Positions 24,714 through 34,183 of a stretch of DNA of 48,545 nucleotides are shown here, one piece after another. Under the pieces are notes generated by a model. That model was not told the origin of the DNA. It did not search any database and was given only the letters and a program-made list of their open reading frames with translations. Numbering within the stretch: the stretch's first letter is position 1; the number at the start of each line of letters is the position of its first letter. The position numbers and the translations under genes were made by a program. Source of the stretch: Gemmatimonadota bacterium (GTDB lineage Bacteria > ARS69); NCBI GenBank assembly GCA_030747075.1, contig JASLLL010000019.1:1-48545 (forward strand). The letters are read 5' to 3'.

Positions 24714-25352
24714 CTAGAGCGTCCGCTTCAGCTCCGAATACTGGCCACGAGTGCGCAGCGTCAGCGACACGGTCTCTCGCGTCCGGTTCCGCCAGAACCA
24801 CCCGTGGTGCCCGTCGAATGAAGCGGTCAGCGTACCCGCCCCGTCCTGCGCTCCGCGACCTTTCTCGTATGTGATCGACAGACCACCGCCGTCGCCGTGC
24901 GTGTTGAAGTTCAGCACTCCGTTCTCGGCCACCCATTGGTACTCTGCCTCTTCGCCAGCCTTCATCACCAGTTTGAGTTCGATCGCCTCGTCGGGGGCAA
25001 TGAGAACGGCGGTCTCGTCCCGCCAGTCATTGCCGTTGGTGGCAACCGGGCTGGAGACTGCGACGGGAAGTGACCCCACTGTCGGCGTGCTCTCCTCCGC
25101 CGCGATCCCAATCGATACGGCTTCATTCGCGGCACCTTCCTCCGCCCGTGCCTCCTCCGCGAGTTGCATCTTGATCTGGCCCATACGCGTGAGTCCGAGG
25201 GCGTTTCCAACCCCGGTCGGGTCCACCCCGTATTCCGACGGCAGGACGAACCCGACCAGAATCACCGCGGCCACGCCGAGCGCGATCAGAGTGGAGCGCA
25301 GCAACCGGGCCGCAGAGGGCGGTTCATACCCAGGAGGTCCAACAGTATTCAT
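24714..25352 (-). CDS. Membrane-anchored protein next to HupE-like permease (transmembrane anchor protein type)
   Basis: The 212-residue protein has one membrane helix at about residues 20-40 (LLRSTLIALGVAAVILVGF) and an extracytoplasmic C-terminal domain. The last ~100 residues (IELKLVMKAGEEAEYQWVAE, FNTHGDGGG, ASFDGHHGWFWRNRT, LTLRTRGQYSELKR) are a compact domain I recall from proteins called transmembrane anchor protein that accompany HupE/UreJ genes. The Gly-His-rich loops could contact metal, but this is not shown. The ATG at 25352 follows the hupE-like stop by 13 nt; a GTG at 25361 is possible. Function is inferred from context: assisting metal uptake or sensing. Confidence 0.78.
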   Translation of the reverse strand: MNTVGPPGYEPPSAARLLRSTLIALGVAAVILVGFVLPSEYGVDPTGVGNALGLTRMGQIKMQLAEEARAEEGAANEAVSIGIAAEESTPTVGSLPVAVSSPVATNGNDWRDETAVLIAPDEAIELKLVMKAGEEAEYQWVAENGVLNFNTHGDGGGLSITYEKGRGAQDGAGTLTASFDGHHGWFWRNRTRETVSLTLRTRGQYSELKRTL

Positions 25353-25365
25353 CGTGAGCACTCGC

Positions 25366-26076
25366 TTATTGGAGGAAGAATCCTGTGAGCTGATAGCCGA
25401 TCAGTACGAATCCAGATGACATCAACATTACATTGCCACCGTACGCCTGGCGAGCGAAGCCAGCTGTGCGTCGCCAATACGCCATCGCGATGAGAATCCC
25501 CGTTAGCCCCAGCAGCTGCCCGATCTCCACGCCGACATTGAACGAAAGAAGATTCGGAAGGAGCCCATCCGCCGCGAGCTCGTACTCGAGAATCTTCGTG
25601 GCCAAGCCCAGTCCATGAAACAGGCCGAACACCAGCGTGGCGATCTTTGTGTTCGGCTGGCGGCCGAACCAGCGCCGGAACGCCCCCATGTTGTCCAGGG
25701 CCTTGTAGACCACCGAGAATCCGATGATGGCGTCGATGAGATACGGGTTCACACCCCACCCGAAGAACACGCCTAGCAGCATCGTCGACGAGTGCCCGAC
25801 CGCAAAGAGGCTTACATAGACCGAGATGTCCTTGAGGCGATACAAGAAGAAGATGACACCCACGAGAAAGAGCAGGTGATCGTACCCCGTGACCATGTGC
25901 TTTGCGCCGAGATACAAGAAGGACGCAATGTGCGGCCCGGAAATCTCCTGGATGTAGCCTTTGTCTCCCTGCGCAACGCCATGCGCGAAGGCTGAGCTGG
26001 CGGAAAGAGCCAGGGCCAGTGCTGCGCCGAGGGTTGCCGATAGGCGAGTGCGCCGTCTTCGATCTGCAGCGTGCAT
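25366..26076 (-). CDS. HupE/UreJ-family metal permease
   Basis: The 236-residue membrane protein has a cleavable signal peptide (residues 1-31, ending AFAHG, so the mature N-terminus begins with His) and about six membrane helices. The family signature appears as LYLGAKHMVTGYDHLLFLVG (residues 55-74), followed by FAVGHSSTMLLGVFFG and FGLFHGLGLATKI, with conserved His and Asp residues that would coordinate nickel or another divalent metal. The ATG at 26076 gives the clean signal peptide; an in-frame GTG at 26106 would add ten polar residues. First gene of a three-gene set with the anchor protein and the broken NicO-like gene, all inside the tRNA-Lys-bounded segment, which suggests horizontal acquisition. 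Confidence 0.88.
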   Translation of the reverse strand: MHAADRRRRTRLSATLGAALALALSASSAFAHGVAQGDKGYIQEISGPHIASFLYLGAKHMVTGYDHLLFLVGVIFFLYRLKDISVYVSLFAVGHSSTMLLGVFFGWGVNPYLIDAIIGFSVVYKALDNMGAFRRWFGRQPNTKIATLVFGLFHGLGLATKILEYELAADGLLPNLLSFNVGVEIGQLLGLTGILIAMAYWRRTAGFARQAYGGNVMLMSSGFVLIGYQLTGFFLQ

Positions 26077-26231
26077 GGACCTGCCTGTGGGTAGAGGTGG
26101 TCCCACTTTCTTGGACGCCCGGCGGCCAAGCTAAGGTGGACTCCACCAGTTTCATTGTTATGCCCCGTACATGACGGTTTCGCAACTACTTCGGTTGATC
26201 TCCAGGACGGCGGGGCAAAAAGGACCTACTC

Positions 26232-26270
26232 AAAAGTCAGATGCTCTACCGACTGAGCGAACGGCCCACC
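26232..26270 (-). repeat. Direct repeat, right copy (truncated tRNA-Lys 5' half)
   Basis: Matches 24075-24113 at 38 of 39 positions; a G replaces T in the D-arm region (26259). On the minus strand it follows straight on from purA and stops in the anticodon loop, after which the sequence bears no likeness to a tRNA. It therefore cannot encode a functional tRNA. The purA stop codon lies inside it. Confidence 0.75.
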
Positions 26271-27565
26271 GCAACTTCCGGAACTCCCTCCGGGCACTCC
26301 ACCGTCTCCTCCCGGTCCGGGCCGACCGACACCGCGACGACCGCGCACCCCGACAACTCCTCCAGTCGACGCAGGTAGGACCGCGCCGCGTCCGGAAGTT
26401 CCTCGGGTGAGCGCGCGCCTCGAAGGCTCTCCGTCCACCCGGGATGCTCTTCGTATACCGGAGTCACCCCGCCCAGCGCAACGGCTGTATCCGGAAACTC
26501 CGTCGTCTCGCGTCCGTCGATCCGGTATGCCACGCAGATGCGAAGCGGGTCGATGCCGGTCAGCACATCCAGCTTCGTGACAACCTGCGCGGTCAGCCCG
26601 TTGAGGCGCGTGGAGTACCGGGCCGCGACCCCGTCAAACCACCCGCACCGCCGGGGGCGGCCGGTCGTGGAGCCGAACTCCGCGCCCGCGCTTCGCAACA
26701 GGTCCCCGGTCGGATCCTCCATGAGTTCGGTCGGGAATGGCCCGTTCCCGACTCTCGTCACATACGCCTTCGTCACTCCCCAGACCGCGTCCACGGAAGT
26801 CGGCGGGACTCCGCACCCCGTGCACGCCCCGCCCGACACCGAACTCGAGCTGGTCACGAACGGGTAGGTGCCGTGATCCAGATCCAGAAGCGTCCCCTGT
26901 GCGCCCTCCAGCAGCACCTCCTCCCCCGCCTCAATCCGCTCGCGGAGAAGGACGCCCGTATCCTCCACCATCCCCGCCATGGCGCGCGCCGATTCCAACG
27001 CCTCTTCCACGAGCGCGTCCGTATCCGCAAGCTCCTCCCCGGCCTCTTCCTGCATCGCGTGGATCCGCCGCATATCCGCACGCACCTTCGCCTCCACGCG
27101 TTCCGGCAGCGCCAGTTCCCCCGCACGCAGCCCCTCGCGCAGCACCTTGTCGCCGTACGCCGGGCCGATCCCCTTCCCCGTGGTGCCGATCGCCTCCGCG
27201 CCCCGCCGGTCCTCCGCAAGCCGATCCAGCAGCCGATGCGTCGGAAGAATCACATGCGCGCGCGGACTCACGAGAATGCGGTCCCGGCAGTCGATCCCAT
27301 CCGCTTCCAGCGCGCGAATCTCCTCCATGAAGAGCACCGGGTCCACCACGACCCCATTCCCCAGAAGACAGAGGCACCGCTCATGGAGAACGCCGGACGG
27401 GACATGATGCAGAATCGTCTTCTTCCCGCCGATCACGACCGTGTGCCCGGCGTTGGGACCGCCTCCGTACCGGGCCATCACCGACGCGCGTCCGGCCAGC
27501 GCGTCGATCACCTTGCCCTTGCCTTCGTCGCCCCACTGCGTTCCTACCAGAATCCGGACGGCCAT
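26246..27565 (-). CDS. purA: Adenylosuccinate synthetase
   Basis: Joins IMP and aspartate using GTP to make adenylosuccinate, the first committed step to AMP. The 439-residue protein shows GTQWGDEGKGKVID (residues 8-21), YGGGPNAGHTVV (34-45), the catalytic Asp and His within these motifs, TTGKGIGPAY near 130, and LEGAQGTLLDLDHGTYPFVT near 220. Homologues normally end soon after VSVGPDRE; here about 15 further residues follow, and the last six codons plus the TAG stop are encoded by the truncated tRNA-Lys 5' half. The start overlaps the engB stop by one base (TGATG, 27567-27563), so translation is probably coupled. Confidence 0.96.
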   Translation of the reverse strand: MAVRILVGTQWGDEGKGKVIDALAGRASVMARYGGGPNAGHTVVIGGKKTILHHVPSGVLHERCLCLLGNGVVVDPVLFMEEIRALEADGIDCRDRILVSPRAHVILPTHRLLDRLAEDRRGAEAIGTTGKGIGPAYGDKVLREGLRAGELALPERVEAKVRADMRRIHAMQEEAGEELADTDALVEEALESARAMAGMVEDTGVLLRERIEAGEEVLLEGAQGTLLDLDHGTYPFVTSSSSVSGGACTGCGVPPTSVDAVWGVTKAYVTRVGNGPFPTELMEDPTGDLLRSAGAEFGSTTGRPRRCGWFDGVAARYSTRLNGLTAQVVTKLDVLTGIDPLRICVAYRIDGRETTEFPDTAVALGGVTPVYEEHPGWTESLRGARSPEELPDAARSYLRRLEELSGCAVVAVSVGPDREETVECPEGVPEVAVGRSLSR

Positions 27566-28200
27566 CAGTCTCTCTCCGCGTTTCGCGAACCGGTGCGGGC
27601 CTCACCGGACCAGTCCGCCAACCTGTCGTCAATCCACTTCCACACGGGTTTTCGCCCGACACGCGTCACACACGAGAACCCCTCCACCGAAAAGCCCGCC
27701 CCGGAGACTTCGTCACGCAACTTCCCCAGTGCGATCCCGGCGGCGCCGCGCTTCAGCTTGTCCATCTTGGTCCCCACGACCAGCGTCGGGATGTCCTGCG
27801 AAGCCAGCCAGCCCAGCATGTCGCGGTCCAAGGCGGTGGGATCATGGCGGAGATCCACCAGCTGCACCACCCCGACCAGTTGCTCGCGCGAGGCCAGGTA
27901 GTTCTCCACGAGACTTCCCCACTTACGGCGCATCGCCCCCGGGACGCGAGCATACCCGTAACCGGGGAGGTCCACGAGATGGAATCGGTCCTCCACATTG
28001 AAGTAGTTGATCTCACGGGTCTTCCCGGGCGTGGAACTGATCCGCGCCAGCGCCTTTCGGCGGAAGAGCGTATTCAGCAGCGACGACTTCCCCACATTGG
28101 AGCGTCCCGATACGGCGATCTCCGGAATCCGCGCCGCCGGAAGTCCGTCCAGCGCGACGACTCCCTTGAGGAAGGTCGCCTGCGGCGTCTTGCCGGCCAT
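27565..28200 (-). CDS. engB: Ribosome biogenesis GTPase EngB/YsxC
   Basis: Small essential GTPase involved in large ribosomal subunit assembly. The 211-residue protein carries G1 GRSNVGKSS (residues 32-40), G2 near SSTPGKTREINYF, G3 DLPGYGYA, and G4 TKMDK. The length is normal. It lies in the classic tig-clpP-clpX-lon-engB order and is coupled to purA downstream by a one-base overlap. A G-rich ribosome site precedes the ATG at 28200. Confidence 0.95.
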   Translation of the reverse strand: MAGKTPQATFLKGVVALDGLPAARIPEIAVSGRSNVGKSSLLNTLFRRKALARISSTPGKTREINYFNVEDRFHLVDLPGYGYARVPGAMRRKWGSLVENYLASREQLVGVVQLVDLRHDPTALDRDMLGWLASQDIPTLVVGTKMDKLKRGAAGIALGKLRDEVSGAGFSVEGFSCVTRVGRKPVWKWIDDRLADWSGEARTGSRNAERD

Positions 28201-28221
28201 GCCCTCCCCCTTTCCCTCTTC

Positions 28222-28356
28222 TCAGCGAAGCACCGGAACGGACAATGGCCCGAAGAGCGAGGTGCTTCCCTGCGCCGGACCCGCCGCCTGCACGCGCGCT
28301 CCCCCGACGAAGACCCCTGCGGCGCAGTCCTTCCAGAAGCGACCGGTGGCAATCAT
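28222..28356 (-). CDS. Possible 44-residue protein between lon and engB
   Basis: An ATG at 28356 shares its A with the lon stop codon (TGATG), and the frame runs 44 codons to TGA at 28222, 21 nt before engB. The predicted product begins [20 protein letters not shown] and ends GPLSVPVLR. About 80% of third positions are G or C, as in real genes here, and the coupling geometry matches neighbouring genes. No family was recognised, and a chance frame in GC-rich DNA remains possible. Confidence 0.42.
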   Translation of the reverse strand: MIATGRFWKDCAAGVFVGGARVQAAGPAQGSTSLFGPLSVPVLR

Positions 28357-30977
28357 CAGTGTGGGGCGTGCGGAAGCGAAGCGGAATCCTGCCCGCCGTC
28401 GGTAGCCGCAAGGAAGCGTTCCAGCATCGCCGAAGGCGCCAGCGCGTGCCGCAGCACATCATCCACATGATCGACGAAGATCACGCTCAGACCGCGGCGG
28501 GCCTCCGCGGGAATCTCGCCCCACTCGCGCTCGTTCTCGCGCGGCAGAATCAGCCGGGAATATCCGGCCAGCGACGCCGCCACCACCTTCTCGTTCAGCC
28601 CGCCGATCCGAAGCACGCTCCCCTGAAGAGTGATCTCCCCCGTCATCGCAACATCCCGGCGCGCCGGTATGCGGGTGAGAGCGCTGACAATCGCGGTCGT
28701 GATCCCGACGCCCGCGCTGGGACCGTCCTTCGGGATGGCTCCTTCCGGCATGTGCAGGTGGATGTCGAGGTTCGACGCAAAATCCGGGGACAGCCCCAGA
28801 AGCGGAGCCCGCGAACGCGCATACGAAAGCGCGGCCTTGGCCGACTCCTTCATCACCTCGCCCATCCTCCCTGTCAGCGACATCTTCCCGGCCCCGGGCA
28901 GCGCCATCGCTTCAATCGGGAGCACATCACCGCCGTACTCCGTCCACGCCAGCCCGGATGCAATCCCCACACGGTCCTCCTCCGCCACCTGCCGCTCCGA
29001 GAACTTCGGCGGACCGAGGAGCTTCTCCAGCACGCGGACGCTCACCTTCATACCCGTCGGCGTGCCGCGCACGCGCTCCGTCACGGCCTTCCGGCACAGC
29101 GCGGCCAGTTCCCGCTCCAGATTCCGCACGCCCGATTCCCGCGTGTACCGCGTGATCAACATATTCAGCGCGGGGTCGGTGATGCTGAGATCCGAGTCAT
29201 CCAGACCGTGCTTCTCCACTTGCCTCGGGATCAGGAAGCCGCGCGCAATGCCCGCCTTCTCGTGCTTCAGGTAACCCGGAAGCCGCAGCACTTCCATCCG
29301 ATCGATCAGCGCCGGAGGAATGGCGGGCAGCACATTCGCCGTCGTCACGAACATGACCTCCGACAGGTCGAAGTCCACATCCAGGTAGTGATCGTTGAAC
29401 GCGCAGTTCTGCTCCGGGTCCAGCACTTCCAGCAGCGCCGCAGCGGGATCACCCCGAAAGTCCGCGCCAAGCTTGTCGACTTCATCCAGCAGGAAGACCG
29501 GGTTCCGCGTCCCCGCCCGCTTCATTCCCTGAATGATCCGGCCCGGCATCGATCCGATGTAGGTCCGGCGATGGCCTCGGATCTCCGACTCGTCCCGGAC
29601 CCCCCCCAGCGACACACGCACGAACTTCCGTCCAATGGCCCGCGCCACCGACCTTCCGAGCGAGGTCTTCCCCACTCCGGGCGGCCCGACCAGGCACAGG
29701 ATGGTGCCGCGCGGACGCTTCACCAGCTTCACCACGGCCAGATACTCCACGATGCGATCTTTGATCTTGTCCAACCCGTAGTGGTCCTCATCCAGAATCC
29801 GCCGCGCGCCATCAAGGTCAATCCGATCCCGTGACCGCTTCTTCCACGGCAGTCCGACCAGCGTTTCCACATAGCTGCGGATCACCGAAGCCTCGGGCGA
29901 CATGGGGCTCATCCGCGAAAGGCGGTCGACTTCGTGCAGCGCCTTCTCCCTCGCCTCCTTCGGCATCCCCGCCTTCTCGACGCGTGCGCGCAGGGCCTGC
30001 CCGTCCATGTCGTCATCGCCGGTCGACTCTCCCAGCTCCTTGCGGATCGCCTTCAACTGCTCATGCAGATAGAACTCACGCTGCCCCTTGAAGACCTGGC
30101 TCTTCACTTCGCCTTCGATCTTCTTCTCGATCTTCAGGATCTCGATCTCTTCATGCAGCACACGCGCCAGATCCACCAGTCGATCGCGCAGCTTCTCCAC
30201 CGACAGAAGTCGCTGGCGAATCGCCAGTCCCACCAGAAGGCTGCCCGAGACCATGTTCACCACGCGAACCGGGTCTTCCTCCGGGGCGATCGACGCTACC
30301 GCCTCGTCCGGGATGCGCGTATGGAGCTTCACATACTCCTTGAAGTGACTCATTGCGCTGCGGGCCAGCGCCTTGATCTCCGGGCGTCCGTCTTCCGGTT
30401 GTTCGAAGAGCCGGAGCCGAGCACGAAGGTACCCGTCGCGGCGCGTGATCTTCCCCACGGAGACACGACACGCCCCCTCGACCACCACTCGCAGCGTATT
30501 GTCCGGCAGGCGCAGCACCTGAAGCGCACGGACGACCACGCCGACATCGAAGAGATCCCGCGCGGCCGGTTCTTCTTCATGCGGATCCCGCTGCGAGACC
30601 ACCACGAACGCCTTCTCACCGTCCATCGCGGCTTCCAGTGCGGCCACCGAGCCGGGACGCCCTACCAGAAGCGGCACGATCATTCCCGGGAACATGACGA
30701 CATCGCGCAGCGGCAGAAGCGGGAGTTCCCGTGCGAAGGAGAAGTCCTCGTGATCCGCAAAGGGGAACGCGATGCGCGTCGGCGTCCGCTTCGCCGCGGG
30801 CTTCCGCTTGGCCGCGGGCTTGCGCTTGGCGGCAGGCTTCCGCTTGGCGGCAGGCTTCCGCTTGGCCGCGGGCTTCCGCTTGACGGCAGGCTTGCGCTTG
30901 GCGGCAGGCTTGCGCTTGGCAGCGGGCTTGCGCGCGCTAGGCTTTCTTTTTGCGGTGCTCTTCCGAGAGGACGACAA
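28356..30977 (-). CDS. lon: ATP-dependent protease Lon with lysine-rich N-terminal tail
   Basis: Cytosolic AAA+ protease, 873 residues. Before the LON substrate-binding domain (from about residue 80, [15 protein letters not shown]) comes a tail of about 65 residues built of eight AAKRKP-like hexapeptides. The AAA+ module has Walker [10 protein letters not shown] and Walker [10 protein letters not shown]; the peptidase has the catalytic Ser in [10 protein letters not shown] and Lys in [11 protein letters not shown]. Start: TTG at 30977 has GGAAGGAG eight bases upstream, inside clpX, which it overlaps by 41 nt; an ATG at 31004 is the alternative. No start codon between the tail and the LON domain would leave the domain intact, so the tail is almost certainly translated. 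Such tails occur on histone H1-like proteins and suggest DNA or RNA binding. Confidence 0.95.
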   Translation of the reverse strand: MSSSRKSTAKRKPSARKPAAKRKPAAKRKPAVKRKPAAKRKPAAKRKPAAKRKPAAKRKPAAKRTPTRIAFPFADHEDFSFARELPLLPLRDVVMFPGMIVPLLVGRPGSVAALEAAMDGEKAFVVVSQRDPHEEEPAARDLFDVGVVVRALQVLRLPDNTLRVVVEGACRVSVGKITRRDGYLRARLRLFEQPEDGRPEIKALARSAMSHFKEYVKLHTRIPDEAVASIAPEEDPVRVVNMVSGSLLVGLAIRQRLLSVEKLRDRLVDLARVLHEEIEILKIEKKIEGEVKSQVFKGQREFYLHEQLKAIRKELGESTGDDDMDGQALRARVEKAGMPKEAREKALHEVDRLSRMSPMSPEASVIRSYVETLVGLPWKKRSRDRIDLDGARRILDEDHYGLDKIKDRIVEYLAVVKLVKRPRGTILCLVGPPGVGKTSLGRSVARAIGRKFVRVSLGGVRDESEIRGHRRTYIGSMPGRIIQGMKRAGTRNPVFLLDEVDKLGADFRGDPAAALLEVLDPEQNCAFNDHYLDVDFDLSEVMFVTTANVLPAIPPALIDRMEVLRLPGYLKHEKAGIARGFLIPRQVEKHGLDDSDLSITDPALNMLITRYTRESGVRNLERELAALCRKAVTERVRGTPTGMKVSVRVLEKLLGPPKFSERQVAEEDRVGIASGLAWTEYGGDVLPIEAMALPGAGKMSLTGRMGEVMKESAKAALSYARSRAPLLGLSPDFASNLDIHLHMPEGAIPKDGPSAGVGITTAIVSALTRIPARRDVAMTGEITLQGSVLRIGGLNEKVVAASLAGYSRLILPRENEREWGEIPAEARRGLSVIFVDHVDDVLRHALAPSAMLERFLAATDGGQDSASLPHAPH
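30786..30945 (-). repeat. 18-bp tandem repeats coding the Lon basic tail
   Basis: About eight imperfect 18-bp units, each coding AAKRKP (or AVKRKP), run through the 5' part of lon. They are in frame and differ mostly at synonymous positions, so selection on the protein is likely. Their number may vary by slippage. Confidence 0.85.
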
Positions 30978-32190
30978 TGGGGTCACTCCTTCCCAGCACG
31001 ACATCGTCCGTGATCACACACTCCACGACACCTTCCGTGGAAGGGATCTCGTACATGATGTCGAGCATGGACGACTCCAGCACCGAGCGCAGTCCACGCG
31101 CCCCGGTGCCTCGCTTGTTTGCAATCCGGGCCACCGCCGCGAGTGCCTCGTCCGTGAAGGTGAGCTCGACCTTTTCGATCCGGAAGAGCTTTCGGTACTG
31201 TTTGCAGAGCGCGTTCCTGGGTACGGTGAGAATCTGAATGAGTTGCTCTTCCGAAAGCTGCTCCAGCGTACACGCGACCGGAAGGCGGCCGATGAGTTCC
31301 GGAATCAGGCCGTACTTCAGGAGATCTTCCGGCTCCAGCTTCTCGAAGATGTTCCCGTCGGCTTCGGCCACGCCGCTTTTCAGCTTGGACCCGAAGCCCA
31401 TGATCTTGCGCCCCGTCCGGCGGCTGATAATACTCTCCAGCCCCGCAAACGCCCCGCCGCAGATGAACAGGATGTTCCGGGTATTGACCTCCAGGTACTT
31501 CTGTTGCGGATGCTTGCGGCCACCCTGCGGTGGAACATTGGCGACCGTACCTTCCAGCATCTTCAGGAGCGCCTGCTGCACGCCCTCGCCCGAGACATCC
31601 CGGGTGATGGAAGGGTTGTCCGCCTTGCGCGAAACCTTGTCGATCTCGTCGATGTAGATGATCCCGCGCTCGGCGTTCTTCACATTGAAGTCCGCGGCCT
31701 GAAGCAGTTTCACAAGGATGTTCTCGACATCCTCTCCGACATACCCGGCCTCGGTCAGCGTGGTGGCATCCACGATGGCGAAGGGCACTTTCAGGATTCG
31801 CGCGAGTGTCTCCGCGAGGAAGGTCTTCCCCGTACCGGTCGGGCCGACGAGGAGCACATTCGACTTGTCGAGTTCGGTGGGATCCTCATCCGACACGGCG
31901 TCGATCCGTTTGTAGTGGTTGTACACCGCAACCGCCAAGGCCTTCTTTGCTCCGTCCTGCCCGATGACATACTCGTCCAGACTGGACTTGATCTCCGACG
32001 GCTTGGGCAACTCCATGCGCTGCGTGGAAGTCTCGCGGCCGAGTTCTTCCTCGATGATGTCGTTGCAGAGCTTGATGCACTCGTTGCAGATGTACACCGA
32101 CGGCCCGGAGACCAGCTTGGTCACCTCGTCCTGGCCGCGCCCGCAGAACGAGCACTTGATCGCGTGCGGTGTGTCCACCCGCTTCTTCAT
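30937..32190 (-). CDS. clpX: ATP-dependent Clp protease ATP-binding subunit ClpX
   Basis: Hexameric unfoldase that feeds ClpP. The 417-residue protein has an N-terminal zinc finger with Cys13, Cys16, Cys35 and Cys38, Walker A GPTGTGKT (116-123), Walker [10 protein letters not shown] near 180, the ClpP-contacting loop region [13 protein letters not shown], and a sensor-2 region GARGLRS. The length is standard. The gene follows clpP by 32 nt, and its last codons (EEHRKKKA) overlap the start of lon. Both genes read lysine-rich sequence there in different frames. Confidence 0.97.
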   Translation of the reverse strand: MKKRVDTPHAIKCSFCGRGQDEVTKLVSGPSVYICNECIKLCNDIIEEELGRETSTQRMELPKPSEIKSSLDEYVIGQDGAKKALAVAVYNHYKRIDAVSDEDPTELDKSNVLLVGPTGTGKTFLAETLARILKVPFAIVDATTLTEAGYVGEDVENILVKLLQAADFNVKNAERGIIYIDEIDKVSRKADNPSITRDVSGEGVQQALLKMLEGTVANVPPQGGRKHPQQKYLEVNTRNILFICGGAFAGLESIISRRTGRKIMGFGSKLKSGVAEADGNIFEKLEPEDLLKYGLIPELIGRLPVACTLEQLSEEQLIQILTVPRNALCKQYRKLFRIEKVELTFTDEALAAVARIANKRGTGARGLRSVLESSMLDIMYEIPSTEGVVECVITDDVVLGRSDPIVVLSEEHRKKKA

Positions 32191-32222
32191 GCATCTCCCT
32201 CCGCGGTTTTCAGCACACCCGA

Positions 32223-32807
32223 TCAGGCGCGCTGCTCGATGACCTCGTCGACAATGCCGTAATCCCGGGCCTCGACAGCGGACATGAAGTAATTCCGGTC
32301 CGTGTCCTTTTCGATCTCCTTGAGCTTCTTCCCCGTGTGCTTGACGAGGATGTCGTTCAGGCGACCCCGAAGTCCGAGGATCTCTCGTGCGTAAATCTCA
32401 ATGTCCGACGCCTGGCCCTGGCTTCCGCCGAGCGGCTGGTGGATCATAATCCTGGAGTTGGGAAGCGCCGACCGCTTGCCGTCCGTCCCCGCGGCCAGAA
32501 GCAGCGCACCCATGCTGGCCGCGAGCCCCATACAGATCGTCACGACATCCGGCTTGATGTACTGCATCGTATCATAGATGGCCAGCCCGGAGGAAACCGA
32601 CCCGCCGGGGCTGTTCACATACAGGAAAATGTCGCGCTCCGGATCCTCGGCCTCCAGAAACAACATCTGCGCGATGATCAGATTGGCGACATTGTCGTCC
32701 ACCTGAGAACCCAGAAAGATGATCCGGTCCTTCAGCAGGCGCGAGAAGATATCGTAGGCGCGTTCCCCCCGCCCGTCCTGCTCCACAACCATTGGAACCA
32801 GAGGCAT
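32223..32807 (-). CDS. clpP: ATP-dependent Clp protease proteolytic subunit ClpP (Asn in place of catalytic Asp)
   Basis: The 194-residue protein has the normal ClpP N-terminus [19 protein letters not shown], nucleophile Ser98 in GLAASMGA and His123 in RIMIHQP. At the third triad position the sequence is DTDRNYFMS: Asp170-Arg171 are kept, but residue 172 is Asn (codon AAT) rather than Asp. An Ser-His-Asn triad is documented for Listeria ClpP1 and lowers activity there. No second clpP copy is visible in the window. It lies between tig and clpX; a hairpin at 32833-32854 separates it from tig. Start ATG at 32807 has an AGGGGG ribosome site. Confidence 0.96.
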   Translation of the reverse strand: MPLVPMVVEQDGRGERAYDIFSRLLKDRIIFLGSQVDDNVANLIIAQMLFLEAEDPERDIFLYVNSPGGSVSSGLAIYDTMQYIKPDVVTICMGLAASMGALLLAAGTDGKRSALPNSRIMIHQPLGGSQGQASDIEIYAREILGLRGRLNDILVKHTGKKLKEIEKDTDRNYFMSAVEARDYGIVDEVIEQRA

Positions 32808-32832
32808 TGCCCATCCCCCTTCACAAAGAATC

Positions 32833-32854
32833 GAGCGCTCCGAGTGAAGCGCTC
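32833..32854 (-). terminator. Hairpin between tig and clpP
   Basis: GAGCGCT and AGCGCTC form a perfect 7-bp stem with an 8-nt loop, starting one base after the tig stop. On the minus strand it is followed by GATTCTTTG, too poor in T for a confident intrinsic terminator. It may be a weak terminator or a processing or stabilising element that sets the tig to clpP ratio. Confidence 0.4.
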
Positions 32855-34165
32855 TTAAGCCTCCGGACGCGCCCCCACGGGCACCATCCGCTCGGTAATC
32901 TCGGCATTCTCAACCAGAAACGCAAGGACCTTTTTGTCGCGAAGATCCCGGTGGAACCGCTGCACGAAATCCGGGTCTCCGACCGCTTCCTTGAACTGCT
33001 CCGGCGTAAGTCCGCGGCTTTGCGCCATGGCCGACAGGCGTTCCCCCACCTCCTCGCGGGCAACCTCCAGATCCTCCTGGCGAGCCAGCAGTTCCAGCAC
33101 GAATGTGCGCACCACTTCGCGTTCGGCCACGGATCTCTTCTCCGTGCGAAGCGCTTCCTCGTCGATCGCGGCAGGATCCTCTCCGCGCTGCTCCGACTCT
33201 GCGCGGGCACGCGACACGACCTCGGTCAGGAGGCCCTCCACGACACCGGCAGGCGGATCGAAGAGGTTCGCGTCGACCACCTGTTCCAACAGCACCATCT
33301 CCAGGCGCTCCGCGGCCACGCGCTTCGCCTGCGCCTCCAGTTCTTCGCGAACCTGAGCACGCAGTTCCTCCACCGTCGTCACATCCGTATGCTCCGCGGC
33401 AAGCGAATCGTCCAGTTCCGGAAAGCGCTTCTCCTGGACGCTGTTCACACGAATCCGGTACCGGGCCGTCTGTCCCGCAAGCACAGGATCCGAGTGGTCC
33501 GCGGCATAGGGCACCTCGGCCGTTGCCACCGCTCCGGCGCACACGCCGGTCACCGCCTCTTCAAACGACTCCATGACCTGTCCGGCGCCCAGTTCCAGTC
33601 TGTATCCCTTCACATTCCGGCCGGGAACGGGCCGGTCGTTTTCGTCCACTGCCTGATAGTCCAGAAAGAGAACATCACCCGCGATGCTCTCGCGGGTCAC
33701 ATCTTCCAGATCCGCACGGCTCTTGCGAAAGTCCTCCAGGACATCGTCGATGTGCGAGTCCGTGACCTCCGGCACTTCCTTCTCCACCTGAAGGCCCTTG
33801 TGCCCGGTGATCGCGATGTCCGGCCGACACTCGAACGCCACTTCAAAAGAGAACGGCTTGTCCTCTCCGTGCGAGAGATCGGCAAACTGCGGTTCCGTGA
33901 CCGGGTCCAGATCCGTTTCCGTCAGCGCGTGACGGAACGCACGCGGGAGCAGGTCCTCCACGAACTCACGATCCAGTTCTTCCCGGAACGACTTCCGCAC
34001 CAGGGACACCGGCACCTTCCCCTTGCGAAACCCGGGAACCTTCAGCTTGCGTCCCAGTTGACGCGCCACGGTCTCATACGCCTTCCCCGCTTCTTCGGCG
34101 GGGACTACCACCGACAGTGTGCGACGCCAGCCTTCGCCCTTTTCAACCTCGACCTTCACATTCAC
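32855..34165 (-). CDS. tig: Trigger factor
   Basis: Ribosome-bound chaperone and peptidyl-prolyl isomerase. The 436-residue protein has the ribosome-docking loop PGFRKGKVP (44-52), an FKBP-like domain at about residues 155-240 ([20 protein letters not shown]), and a helical C-terminal domain to the end. The start is GTG at 34165, because AAAGGAG (34179-34173) lies seven bases upstream and the N-terminus then matches homologues; a longer frame to 34222 would run into tRNA-Leu. The leader between the tRNA-Leu 3' end and this start is only 18 nt. First gene of the clpP-clpX-lon block. Confidence 0.95.
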   Translation of the reverse strand: MNVKVEVEKGEGWRRTLSVVVPAEEAGKAYETVARQLGRKLKVPGFRKGKVPVSLVRKSFREELDREFVEDLLPRAFRHALTETDLDPVTEPQFADLSHGEDKPFSFEVAFECRPDIAITGHKGLQVEKEVPEVTDSHIDDVLEDFRKSRADLEDVTRESIAGDVLFLDYQAVDENDRPVPGRNVKGYRLELGAGQVMESFEEAVTGVCAGAVATAEVPYAADHSDPVLAGQTARYRIRVNSVQEKRFPELDDSLAAEHTDVTTVEELRAQVREELEAQAKRVAAERLEMVLLEQVVDANLFDPPAGVVEGLLTEVVSRARAESEQRGEDPAAIDEEALRTEKRSVAEREVVRTFVLELLARQEDLEVAREEVGERLSAMAQSRGLTPEQFKEAVGDPDFVQRFHRDLRDKKVLAFLVENAEITERMVPVGARPEA

Positions 34166-34183
34166 GCATTCACTCCTTTCGGA

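Noticed and set aside
24075-26270. Intact mobile element at tRNA-Lys
   Set aside because: No integrase, transposase or inverted terminal repeats were found; only the direct repeat and cargo-like genes remain.
30786-30945. Regularly spaced 18-bp repeats as a possible CRISPR or minisatellite
   Set aside because: Units are contiguous, with no spacers, and are in frame within lon, so they are coding repeats.
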